DNA of 64,000 nt. Source: Notamacropus eugenii. Lineage: Eukaryota > Chordata > Mammalia > Diprotodontia > Macropodidae. How positions within the stretch are numbered: the stretch's first letter is position 1; every line of letters starts with the position of its first letter. The stretch lies in contig NC_092875.1 of the NCBI RefSeq assembly GCF_028372415.1, positions 148,269,856 through 148,333,855 of the forward strand, in the 5' to 3' direction. The notes under the pieces were generated by a model. The model made no database searches, was not told where the DNA came from, and saw only the letters and a program-made list of their open reading frames with translations. Shown here piece after piece: positions 45,326-56,078 of the stretch. The position numbers were made by a program, and so were the translations under genes.

Positions 45326-46353
45326 CAAAACAAATATAATCTCTTATAACCGCTGGGTATTGGTACTGATTCAACCCAATCCTTAAATGGGGAAATTTCT
45401 CATGATACCATTAATTAAATACCTCTAAAGCTCTAGAATACATTCAATATTTATAGAGTTGGATAATTAACCTCTTTTCCATCCTTAATTCTATAATATT
45501 TACTCAGCATGTTTATTAGTCAGGGTTTATTTACTTAATTTGTGTTTATATTTGTTGCATGTACTCTACAACCAAGGCAAAGCCTGTCTGATTTTTCTGG
45601 AACAAGGCAAAGCCACATCCACTCCTTACAGCGATGTGAATGAACAGACCTCTAAAAGGAAGTGGAGCTCTCATTTATGAGAGAGGAAGAGCAAAAAGGA
45701 CAAGGGAAGGTCTTGGCAATGAAATCCTCTCCCTCCCCTGGCACAGAAGTGGGGGACCGCTAGGAGGGAATACTGCATGTGTTGTCAGACACAGGCTCTG
45801 TAATGGATGTTTTCAATTGTTTGTTTGTTTGTTTTCCATTACAAAGGAAGGATCAAGTTGGAGGGAGTTTGGTAGAAAATGACTGATGCAAAGACAAAAA
45901 GCATCATAAAACATATTTTTAAAAGGTCAGTTTAGCTCTTTGCCCTGCAATTCCATTTTGAAATAGGAGAAATCTGTCTTCAGTGGCCTTCACCACCTCT
46001 TTCCATATTTCCTTTAAAGCCCTTCCCTGCCCCCCACTTCCAGGCATCTGCTGCCTTCATTCTACTAATTCCAAATCAAGCTCATCCTCCTTGGGTAGTG
46101 CCTTAGATTCCAAAATAACTAATTCCTATTCCCACTCCCCTCCTGCTCCCAACATAGAAACTTAAATTCCTCCAATGCTTTGATATCAGCTAACTATAGC
46201 ACATGAAAACAGACTGATTAATTCACACTAATGGGAACGACTGATGAACCATTAAAGTGCTATCTCCCCCCCAAAAGTATTTACGTTTTAGAAGAACACT
46301 CTTTGAGAAGCCTGCTTAATGTAGGAGCTGAATTTCAGGCTACATAGCAATCA
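45326..46353. other. Stretch without recognised features
   Basis: AT-rich to 45,590 and mixed afterwards. The 60-80 codon frames at 45,640-46,165 resemble nothing known. Confidence 0.4.
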
Positions 46354-46615
46354 TCTTGGAGAACTAGATGGCCCAGTAGATAGAGAATTGGACCTGGAGT
46401 CAGGAAGACCTGAGTTCAAATATGACCTCAGACACTCACTAGCTGTGTGACCCTGGGAAGGGCACATAAATCGATCTGCCTCAGTTTCCTCATCTATAAA
46501 ATGAGTTGGAGAGAGAAATGGCAAAGCACTCCAGTATCATTGCCAAGACAACTCCAAATGGGAGTCATGAAGAATCGGACTTGACTGAGAAACATCTGAA
46601 CAACAAAATCAATCA
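46354..46615 (+). mobile_element. MAR1-type tRNA-RTE SINE
   Basis: Head ACTAGATGGCCCAGTAGATA, AGTCAGGAAGACCTGAGTTC, TAGCTGTGTGACCCTGGGAA, tail GCAAAGCACTCCAGTATCAT and AATCGGACTTGACTGAG. Confidence 0.88.
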
Positions 46616-46974
46616 GATTAGTGATTGGGGCAGGGGAGGAGAAACCCAAAAGGGCATGATATTTGGGGTCAGGGAGAAATATGTAAATGAGGTCAGGCCA
46701 GCGTAAGGCACCCCATGAATTTTCAACCAAACTCCTTGTATACCAAGGGTCAACCCTTGGAGGTGTCATGTTCTCTGGGAAATTAGCAGTGAGTTTGTTA
46801 CCATGGAGTGTGCAGTAGTGGTAAGAATTTGCATAAATTTATTTGTTGTTACTGGGAAATGGTTTTCCCAGGACAGGGCCATTGTTTATAAAGCTCAGGG
46901 ACTGAAGGAGAGGGACTATATATAATCTGTCTGGCTTGGTGGAAGATTCCAAGGGAGGAAATGATTCTTCAATA
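46616..46974. other. Stretch without recognised features
   Basis: Nothing assignable. Confidence 0.4.
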
Positions 46975-47045
46975 GATCAATAAACATTTATTGAGGGTCT
47001 ACTATGTGTTCAGTTCTATCCTAGGTTCTGTGGGGAGTTAGAAAA
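46975..47045 (-). mobile_element. L2 3'-end fragment
   Basis: CAATAAACATTTATTGAGGG, TCTACTATGTGTTCAGTTCT. Inverted L2 end. Confidence 0.6.
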
Positions 47046-47150
47046 AGGATGACTTGGCTCATTTAGGGAAGACCAAACATGTGTGCATGTTAAATAATTA
47101 GTGGGCAAGACCAAACATATGTATATGTGAAATGATTAATGGTCAAGAAG

Positions 47151-48341
<1,191 letters not shown>

Positions 48342-48888
48342 TCAGAGTTCTTAACCTGAATAGATTTCAGGGGGCCAATGAATTTAGATAGGAAAAAAAA
48401 AAAGCATCTTTGTTCTCATTGAAGTCTGGCATTTCATTGAAATTTGGCATTTCCTTCAGTTATCTGGAAGAATATTTATTTTAAATAATGTCTAAGTTCT
48501 AATTATTAGGTATGTTCTAATTCTGCATTCTATTTGTTCTAAACAATATTTATTCGAGGCAGCTAGATGGCGTAGTGGATAGAGCCCTCAACTGTAGTCA
48601 GGAAGATCTGAATTCAGATAACACCTCAGATACTTAATAGCTGCGTGACCCTAAGCAAGACACATAACCTCTGCCTGCCCCAGTTTCCTCATCTATAAAA
48701 TGGGGATAATCATACAACCTACCTCTCAGGGTTGTGGTGAGGATAAGATAATATTTTAAAGCTTTATAAACCTTGAATTGCTATGTAAGTGCTAACTGTT
48801 GTTATGAGAAAATGTCCATAGTTTTCACCAGATTGCAAAAGGGTCCATGACCCAAAAAAAGTTAAAGAACTCCTGTCATAGGGAGTTG
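48342..48888. mobile_element. hAT-like transposon with a SINE nested inside
   Basis: The ends are inverted: CAGAGTTCTTAACCTG at 48,342 and AGTTAAAGAACTCCTG near 48,888. Inner parts (GGCATTTCCTTCAGTTATCT; AAGGGTCCATGACCCAAAAA) match the shorter copy at 29,450-29,643. It appears non-autonomous. Confidence 0.55.
48551..48800 (+). mobile_element. tRNA-headed CORE-SINE nested in the hAT-like element
   Basis: GAGGCAGCTAGATGGCGTAG, AGTCAGGAAGATCTGAATTC, CCCAGTTTCCTCATCTATAA, AACCTACCTCTCAGGGTTGT, GCTATGTAAGTGCTAACTGT. Confidence 0.82.
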
Positions 48889-49139
48889 TGTCTCTGCTAC
48901 CCTCATTAAATGAACATGTGCAAATTTACAAAGGGTAGAAGAAAAACAATTGAAAAACAGTGACCTTGGGTTGCCTGAAGACATCCTTTGATATGTTCTG
49001 AAAGGTGCTGTTTGTCACCCTACAGTAACAGTTGACAGTGATTACTTGGGGAAATAAGTAGAAATGTGGACATAAATTCTCCCTATTTTAAAAACAGAAT
49101 TGTACTGTTCTCTAATAGTTTTGTGTGTAACAATTTTCT
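48889..49139. other. Stretch without recognised features
   Basis: No gene or repeat recognised. Confidence 0.4.
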
Positions 49140-49240
49140 CACCCTGGTTAAATTATAGGTTCATAGGGAGGCCTCTTCTTTGATATTCCCCACAAGATCT
49201 AGCACAAAGCAGACACTCAGTAATGCTTATTGATTGACCA
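49140..49240 (+). mobile_element. L2 3' end fragment
   Basis: GATCTAGCACAAAGCAGACA and CTCAGTAATGCTTATTGATT. Confidence 0.55.
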
Positions 49241-49654
49241 AGTCCACTTCTCTGTGAGTAGAAGTGACCCAACCTATCTACCTATCCACCAAAAAAGCAT
49301 ATATTTAGTTCTGACCTCAAAGGAGAGTGACTCACTTTCCCTGGATCATTCACGCTCCCAGTGATGTCAACAATGCAGTCTGGGGACAGACAAGGATAAT
49401 AAAATGTTCTTTTCCTATTCAGTTGCAAACAAGGGCAGGGAGGAGATCAATAGCAGCCCCTTCCTCATTATGCCCATACACACCTCCTCTCTCTCTCACA
49501 CGTACACACACTCACACACACACACTCATACCTTCCTGAGCGCTGTAGGCAGGTCCTTATACTCATACCCCATTGTACAATGGACCTAATTCACCAGTGG
49601 AATTCTGTTGACTGGAAGGAGAGGCTGCAATCCAAAAGCACTCCTAAACCTCCA
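49241..49654. other. Unassigned, with a (CA)n run
   Basis: CACACACTCACACACACACA at about 49,500-49,530. The rest is unassigned. Confidence 0.5.
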
Positions 49655-51650
49655 ATTCAATTCAACAAACATTTATTAGGCATTTACTGTGTGTGAGGCT
49701 CTGTGAAAGGTACTGGGATACAAAGACAAAATAAAACAGTTCCTGCCCTCAAGGAGCTTACAATCTGGGGGGAGGGGGGACATGTAAACAAACTGGTATA
49801 GCACAGGGTATAGTGTTATAGAGGAGAGGGGAGGAGAAAGAGTTCCAGACAATTTGTTCAAAGAAAATTGAGGAGCGCGAGTATGCTTTCAGATGAGGGA
49901 ATCAGGGAAGGGTTAATAGAGGAGTTAGTAGCTGAGGTGATAGTTGAGTTGAGCACTGAAGATTAGAATTTTGACAGATAGAGATGAAGAAAGACTACTC
50001 TTCCAGATTGCAGGATAGCCTAAAGAAAAGCACAGGGAAGGGAGATAGAATTTTAGTTTGAGAGATAATTAGGATTCTAGAATGTAGAGTGTATAAAAGA
50101 AAGTAGTATGAAATAAGCCTGGAAAGGTAGGTTGGAGTCAGATTATGGTGGGGCCTTAAATAGCACACTAATTTTTGCTATTTTTAGTCATTGGGGAGCT
50201 ACTGAAGGTTTTTGAAGAGGGCAGTGACATAGTAAGTCCTGTACAATAGAAAGGTAAATTTGGCAGCTATGTGAAGGAAGAATTGGGAAGGAAAAGAACT
50301 AAAGGCAGGGAAATCCATTAGGAGGCTATTGCAGGATTCTGGGCAAGAAGTAATCTGATCCTGAACTAAACTGGGAGACACCTGAGGGAAGAGAAAGAGG
50401 CAGATGTGAGAAATATTATGGAGAAAGCAATGACAAATGATGGGATGAAAGGTGAGGTGGGTCATCTGTTGGGATGGAAGAGAGATGGAAGAATGGAAGA
50501 GAAATAGAAAAGAGATGAGTCAAAAATCACTCCAACGTATTGATCTTGGGTGACTAGAAGGATGAAGATACCTTAGTATCTAGTATGACTAATGACAGTT
50601 TTGGACCTGTTAGGCTTGAGATGACATCCAGGAAGCAGTTTATTAGATTAGACACGCTATGGAACTGGAGTTCGGAGAAGAGATTAGGACTGGATATATA
50701 GAACTATGAGTTATTTGTATAGAAATGGGTACTAAATTCCCAGTAACAAATGAGATCACCAAGGGAGAGAGCTTAGGAAGTGGAGAAGAGAGAAGGGAAG
50801 AGAATAGAGGAAGAGAAGAGAAGAAAAGAGTTGGTCTACACCAAAACCTTAGAAGGCAAATACACTAGGTAGGTAGGAAAAGGAGAAGGAACCATCAAAG
50901 AAGATTAAGGAGAAGTCAAACAGGAAACAGAACAAGAAGACAATTCTTGGCAGTGAAGAAAGGAGAAGGTGATGCAGGAGGCAGGGTGGGTCAACAGTGT
51001 TGACTATTGTAGAAAGATCAGGAGGGTGCAGACTGAAAAAAGGTCATTGGATTTAGCTTTAAGAGTTTTATGACCTTTGAAAGAAAAATTTCAGTAGGAT
51101 GGTGAAGTCAGAAACAAGATTGCAAGGAGCTAGGGAGGGAATGGTTAGTAAGGATGTGGAGACTAAACATGGACTATTCTTTCTAGGTCTTTAGCAGTGA
51201 AAGGGAGAAATAGATACAGAATGATAACTTGAAGGAAAAAATTTTTAACAATATGGGAGACCTGAGCATGTTTGTAGGTTAATGGGACAAGGAGGAAACA
51301 AAAGGGGATGGGACTCGGGAGCAAAAACAGAGAGGCTAGACTTGGCAAGGAGAAGAATCTCATCTTCTGAGCCTGGAACAAATAAGAGAATGAATAAAAA
51401 TACAGAGAGATTTTGAGGTATGTAGAGGAAGGGAGATGAGAGAGCTCAGTATGGATGTCTTCTTAGTCAAGTAGGAGGAGAAATAATCATCTGAGAGTGA
51501 AATATGGGTGTAGAATTGGGGCTTGAGGGGAAAAAAAGAAACCCTGGAGTAGCTGCTGTGGTTAGTGTGATAGGGAGTCAATATGAGATGAATAAAAAGA
51601 TTGTCATACAATGGGAAGAGTCCAGTTAAGGTTTGATAACACTCATTTGT
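49655..51650 (-). mobile_element. Long L2 LINE, antisense
   Basis: It starts with the inverted 3' end (CAACAAACATTTATTAGGCA, CCCTGCCCTCAAGGAGCTTA). It continues through ORF2 text: AGCCTGGAAAGGTAGGTTGG, TTGGGGAGCTACTGAAGGTT, AGGAGGCTATTGCAGGATTC, GACTGGATATATAGAACTAT, AACAAATGAGATCACCAAGG. About 2 kb, the longest L2 here, with many stops. Confidence 0.7.
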
Positions 51651-51776
51651 AGTAGAATCAGTCTACAAGTTTTGTGGCTTTCTCCAGCAGAATTTAATGT
51701 CTTAGAGCACAATCAGAGAAGGTAGAAGATAGAAGATCAACAAGGCACGAACAATGGAAAGATCAGAGTTAGAAAA

Positions 51777-51782
51777 GAGAGG

Positions 51783-51814
<32 letters not shown>

Positions 51815-51894
51815 AAGACAGAGAGAGACAGAGAGAGAGACAGACAGAGACAGAAGACAGAGACAGAGAGACAGAGAGAGAGAGAGAGAGAGAG
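51777..51894. repeat. (GA)n/(GACA)n microsatellite
   Basis: Purine-rich GAGA and GACAGA units without a break. Confidence 0.97.
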
Positions 51895-52205
51895 CACTGG
51901 AGGGGACCTTGGAAGCTATCATGTCAAAATTTTTCAGATCAGGAAACTAGAGCTGGGAAAGGTTAAGGAACTTGCCCAGGATTCCACCCCAAATGTTCAC
52001 ATGAAATATTTGTGCCCAACCTGTGATAGAGCATTTCGAGCTCATATTGGTCTGATCACTCACAGTCAGATACATGTAACTTGACTCTAGCATAGTGATG
52101 TCATTTTGGTCCTCTTCAGAATGAAGGACACCAACCATTAGTAGGATTTGGACTTGGGTCTTCCTGACTCCCAGATCAGCACTCTACCTACTTAGCCATC
52201 CGGCT
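51895..52205 (-). mobile_element. MIR copy split by an RTE fragment
   Basis: 51,895-51,984 (AACTTGCCCAGGATTCC) and 52,140-52,205 (TCTTCCTGACTCCCAGATCA, CCATCCGGCTGCC) are two MIR parts. The RTE piece lies between them. Confidence 0.6.
51985..52137 (+). mobile_element. RTE-clade LINE 3' end with C-terminal zinc-knuckle codons
   Basis: One frame reads CPTCDRAFRAHIGLITHSQI then H, two more residues and a stop. This Cys-x2-Cys...His...His tail is known at the C-terminus of some RTE-type ORFs. It is followed by CTCTTCAGAATGAAGGACAC, the tail shared with SINEs of this window. Confidence 0.6.
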
Positions 52206-52209
52206 GCCT

Positions 52210-53014
52210 GGGACAAGGGGGCAATGGATTCAAGATACAGAGCACCTTGTTGAACTGGAGGTGGAGGGTGGGATATGAGGTCAACATCAGAGTTGAGACT
52301 ATGAAGGGAGGCAAGTCAAGACAGAAAATGAATGGGAAATTGGTAGCCTTTGCACAGGGGGCAAAAACATCTCAAGACAACTGTTGTGTCGACACCAGCG
52401 TTCCTCAATCCTGGACCTGAAGGAGAAGCCAGGAGATATTCAGGTTAGGAAGACATTCTGGGTCCGGTTAGCCCATTATATCATAACTGAGACTGGTCAA
52501 CAAAGATATTAATAGTGCAAACTTTATGATTCTTGTAATATCTTCAAGGGACAGGGTTTAAATCAACAACTTGCTCCCTTGGCCCCTCCCAAGTATGTCC
52601 TTTCTCATTTACTTCTTGGTCTTTTTCCAGGCTGCCAACATATACTGTGATGGGTCTTCACGACTTGGGGCCCTTCAAGTATTCCACTTCTCCTAACTCC
52701 TGGCTTGGGCTTCTAAGTACTTTTTGGAAACACGATGCCTATGGCTACTTATGAGAATAATCCATGTCTGCTTCTTTGTGAACACATCTCCCGTGTCATT
52801 TTTCTTTACCACCACTTCTTGAAACCCAGGAATTGTGTAGGGCCAACCCCACTCAGCAGTGGGCAGAACCGAAAGATTCTCACACAACACCAACAGCTTT
52901 GCAGTTATGTATTATGGAGCCTATGTATTTCAGAAAGCACGGAAAGAGAAACACCAGAAGAGCTGCCTTATGGGAAAACTAATTACTACTAACCAGTCTA
53001 TCGTCTGTACCCCT
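52210..53014 (-). other. ODF1: ODF1 3' UTR and downstream flank
   Basis: Sequence after the ODF1 stop is free of recognised repeats. I see no AATAAA or ATTAAA on the minus strand in the first 450 bases after the stop. Only weaker hexamers are present, such as AATACA at about 52,905-52,930. The 3' end of the mRNA therefore cannot be placed. Small plus-strand frames here run into the CxP array and look like by-products of it. Confidence 0.5.
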
Positions 53015-53768
53015 CTACGTTATGATCTTCCTGTAGGAAATTCGGCTTCCGCATGGAAAGCATGGATCGCATGGATCGCACGGATCGCACGGATCGCACG
53101 GATCGCACGGACTGCATGGACTGCACGGGTCGCACGGATCGCATGGACTGCATGGGTCACAGGGATCGCATGGGTCGCACGGGTCACACGGATTACACGG
53201 GTCGCATGGACCGCACGGGTCGCATGGACCACACGGGTCGCATGGACCGCATGGGTCGCACGGACCACACGGACCGCATGGGTCACACGGAAGGCATGGG
53301 TCACACGGAATGCATGGATCACACGGAATGCACGGATCGCACGGACTGCAAGGATTGCATGGGTTGCATGGGTTGCATGGGTTGCATGGGTTGCACGGGT
53401 TGCACGGATTGCAAGGGTTGCATGGGCCGCATGGACTGCATGGATTACAAGGGTCACACGGACCACATGGAAGGCATGGGTTGCAAGGGGCTTCAACGCT
53501 CACACAACTGCCAAGTCCGTAAGAATAAATTACGTCTTTCTCATCCACACATGAGGGCAAGGTAAACTCTTTGCAGATGTTCACGTAGCTGTATTTTTTC
53601 GATCCTAGGCAATCGTATCTATTCTCCCGTTCCGCTGACACAAACACCTTTCCATCTTTCACTTTGACTCTGACTTGGTCGGGCTCAAAGCCGCACACAT
53701 TCATTGACCCTAGTAAGTTACTACTGCAACAGGATGCTGCCAGAATCTTGTTTGTTGTTCTTCTTAGT
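53015..53768 (-). CDS. ODF1: ODF1 exon 2 (last exon), outer dense fibre protein 1
   Basis: ODF1 (also HSPB10) is a small-heat-shock-like structural protein of the outer dense fibres and connecting piece of the sperm tail. It is needed for head-tail coupling in mouse. Exon 2 encodes 250 residues after an AG acceptor at 53,769-53,770; the first base completes a split codon. Residues 1-94 begin [17 protein letters not shown] and include [20 protein letters not shown] and [17 protein letters not shown], which match mammalian ODF1 and form the alpha-crystallin-like part. Residues 95-238 are 48 CxP tripeptides. The tail [12 protein letters not shown] ends at TAG. Human ODF1, as I recall it, is about 250 residues in all, with some 140 in this exon, so this copy is about 110 residues longer in the repeat. 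The frame is open throughout, with no sign of decay. The N-terminal exon (leucine-zipper and Cys-rich part) is outside the window. A Met-started frame running up to 53,872 is intron read-through, not the real start. Confidence 0.96.
53054..53485 (-). repeat. ODF1: 9-bp coding tandem repeat, 48 Cys-X-Pro units of ODF1
   Basis: The tract is 432 bp of uninterrupted 9-bp units, each coding Cys-X-Pro. From the N-terminal side X runs N, L, G, D, N, S, G, then eight N in a row, then S and D alternating with I or L, then a CDP/CGP alternating block, then mostly D with a few S, and F last. There are therefore higher-order blocks, not random units. The DNA is rich in CpG (units such as TGCGATCCG or TGCAACCCG), unlike the AT-rich surroundings. 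CxP repeats are the hallmark of the ODF1 C-terminus. The cysteines are thought to form disulphides, or bind zinc, during sperm maturation; that is family knowledge, not visible here. Confidence 0.97.
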
Positions 53769-53785
53769 CTGCAATTAAAAAAATA
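53769..53785 (-). other. ODF1: Splice acceptor of ODF1 exon 2
   Basis: On the minus strand a T-rich tract (TTTTTTATTTTTTTAATTGC) leads into AG, directly before the base that completes the codon preceding LRRTTNK. Upstream of the AG the match to ODF1 stops at once, which fixes the exon boundary. The split codon implies that exon 1 ends with two bases of a codon, so this is a phase-2 intron. Confidence 0.9.
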
Positions 53786-53879
53786 AAAAAGGCAGCTCAG
53801 ACCAGATAATACTTTAAGAGAGGAGCAGTATGTCATTTTAAGTGGGGACGGGAGTGAGGATAAAGCAGTCATTCTGGAT

Positions 53880-54055
53880 GTTGTGGAATGCCCATGGGAC
53901 TTGGGGTCAGGAGACCTGGGCTTGTAGTCCCAGATCTGCCACTTACTAGTTGGATGTCTTTAGACAAATCAGTAAACCCTGCTTTTCTCATCTATAAAAT
54001 GAGAGAATGGAGCTATATGATTTCTGATATCCCTTTCAGTGACTCACAAAGACAA
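53880..54055 (+). mobile_element. MIR/CORE-SINE copy
   Basis: Diverged copy with the usual order: a region like GGAGTCAGGAGACCTGGG, then TCTGCCACTTACTAG, then a CTCATCTATAAAATGAGA-like box. It sits 110 bases inside ODF1 intron 1. Confidence 0.6.
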
Positions 54056-54248
54056 ATGTCAATTACTCAGAGATATCTAAATGGCTGTCTATCTCAGAAT
54101 AGTTTATGCAGAGCCAATGGTATTTTTATGTAAATAGTATGACTGCTCAGATCCTGAACTTTGTTAAATGAGATTTAAAGGGGCCTCTGATCTCTGAGTG
54201 AGGGAAGAATTGTTCCTCTCTCCTCCATTCTGATTACAGGCTAATCCA

Positions 54249-54372
54249 ATGGTAGAGAACCTGCAGCCTCAAGGTCACTTGTGGCCTCTAGGTCCTTAAG
54301 TACCGCCCTTCACTTGAGGACCTGGAGGGCCACATATGAACTCGAGGCTTCAGGTTCCCCAATCCTACAAGC
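54249..54372. mobile_element. Palindromic non-autonomous DNA transposon remnant (hAT-like)
   Basis: The two halves are inverted copies: GAACCTGCAGCCTCAAGGTC on the left against GAAGCCTCGAGTTCATATGTGG read from the right. Both contain GGACCTAGAGG/CCTCTAGGTCC-like cores. The same element occurs at 2,920-3,066. Assignment to hAT rests on the terminal CAGGGGTGGGGAAC-like pattern and is not certain. Confidence 0.5.
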
Positions 54373-54572
54373 TATAGCTATAGCTGCCGCATCTCCCCAT
54401 TCTCTACAAAGGAGTGTAAGTCAGCTTTGTTGAGGAGTGGGTGGTTTCCTTAATATTCTCGGTGACAGAGATTGGCAATAAGTTGTGTCCCTTCCATCGT
54501 GTCTTACTGGGGGCAGCAGATCACCTAGTGTTATCTCCCTGACTTGACAGTGGGACAGTAGCTCCTTGCCAC

Positions 54573-55029
54573 TGTTGAATACAGCTGCTCACATTGCCAG
54601 ATCCTAGAGCTCTGAATTGCCTGAGGGTTATCCAAACCAGTTTAAAAAAAATGTAGGATGCAGACATCAGAAGAAGCTACTTGACTTTGATCTCAACTGT
54701 CCTCATGATTGGATCAGGTCTACACTTGAAATCTAAGGTTGCTTTTCTGACCAGATATCTGCCCTCTCTCCAAGCCTCCCTCAGCCTTCTCTATGGACTT
54801 TAAGTTCTTATGTAAAAGAATTTATGTAACAGTTTCTAGAGGCTGTGCCTCCACTGAGATTTCCTCCCCGTTGAAATATATTTAACCCTGCCTCCTCCTC
54901 TGCCTCTCTTGGACACTGCAGTACAACAGCTTTGGGGCTATGTGGGGGCCTTGGAGTATAATGCCCTTGCCTCAGTTAAAAGACCCTAGTTTTTGCTGTT
55001 TTGGCAGTCTTCTTGATTTCAGGTTGACA
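54573..55029 (+). repeat. Left LTR of the ERV-L-like element
   Basis: It starts TGTTGAAT and ends GGTTGACA, giving TG...CA ends. A TATA-like AAATATATTTAA lies about two thirds of the way in. It aligns from end to end with 59,536-59,992. Confidence 0.85.
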
Positions 55030-56036
55030 TATCTGGTATCAGGAAGTGGGAATTGAAGACTCTTGCCCAGCCAACCATTACTTTCAAATTCAAGTGCCCA
55101 GCACCAGAGCCTCTTGTGTTCCAGTCCAGATTTAACTCAGTGGTTCAACCTGGGTGAGTCTGTCAAATTTCTTGAATTCCTACCTATTTTCAGTCAAGTT
55201 CTCAGCTCTTTAACAGAATTTGTTAAAAGACATACAGGCAATTTTGGGTCCATTCCAGCGTGGCTGCTGGGTTTGTAATTATGAACCATATGAGGCCACT
55301 CTAACAAATCCCTCTAAAAGGATACTGCTGGCTATATGTTTCGTATTTTTGCCTCTCCTTGTGGAACATGTTAAGCATGCATTGTGTGTTTATGTGTATG
55401 TCCATCAGTAAAAAGTCAGTGGATTTTTTTTCCTTCTCCCACTCATGATCTGAGATGGAGGAGGAAAAGGGTGTGGTAATAGTGCACAATAGAAGGCCCA
55501 AATGGCAAAAACATCAGTGAGAAAGAAAAAGTTTGAGATGGCTTTTTCTCCAGACGCTCCCTTTTCCCTCCTTAACCAATTAATTTGAATAAACTCCTTA
55601 CCTTTAATAATGTTCCTGACTGAGCTTTGTAAATCTCTCTGCCACAAAAACCAGAATTGCCAGAAAGGTAATTTACATGGAGTGTTAGTTAAAAGGTGAA
55701 AATAGCTTAATTCGTTTACATGCTTTTAATTAACTTGTTCCTAACTAAAACGTTAATATGGAATTGATCTTGAATATTAGAAAAATTGTAAACACAGGTT
55801 TAATTGAACCCCAAAATTAAGGTTTGTAGATTATGTTCAAATTGAATCTGAGGAACGAACAGTCTGGCTTCTTGGCCACCAAACAGTTTTTAAGTGTTAA
55901 TTCATGAAAAAGAGAAAAGTTTGTGTGACAGAATCAACCAAATGATACATAGGATTTGAAAGGAAAATCTAAATTGGATACCTGGGAGTTTTACAAATTA
56001 GTGACAGAAATTAGTTTAGAAATAGCTTGTGAATTT

Positions 56037-56037
<1 letters not shown>

Positions 56038-56075
<38 letters not shown>
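56038..56075. repeat. (TG)n microsatellite
   Basis: About 19 uninterrupted TG units inside the LTR element interior. A poly-C run lies further on at 56,621-56,641. Confidence 0.95.
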
Positions 56076-56078
<3 letters not shown>

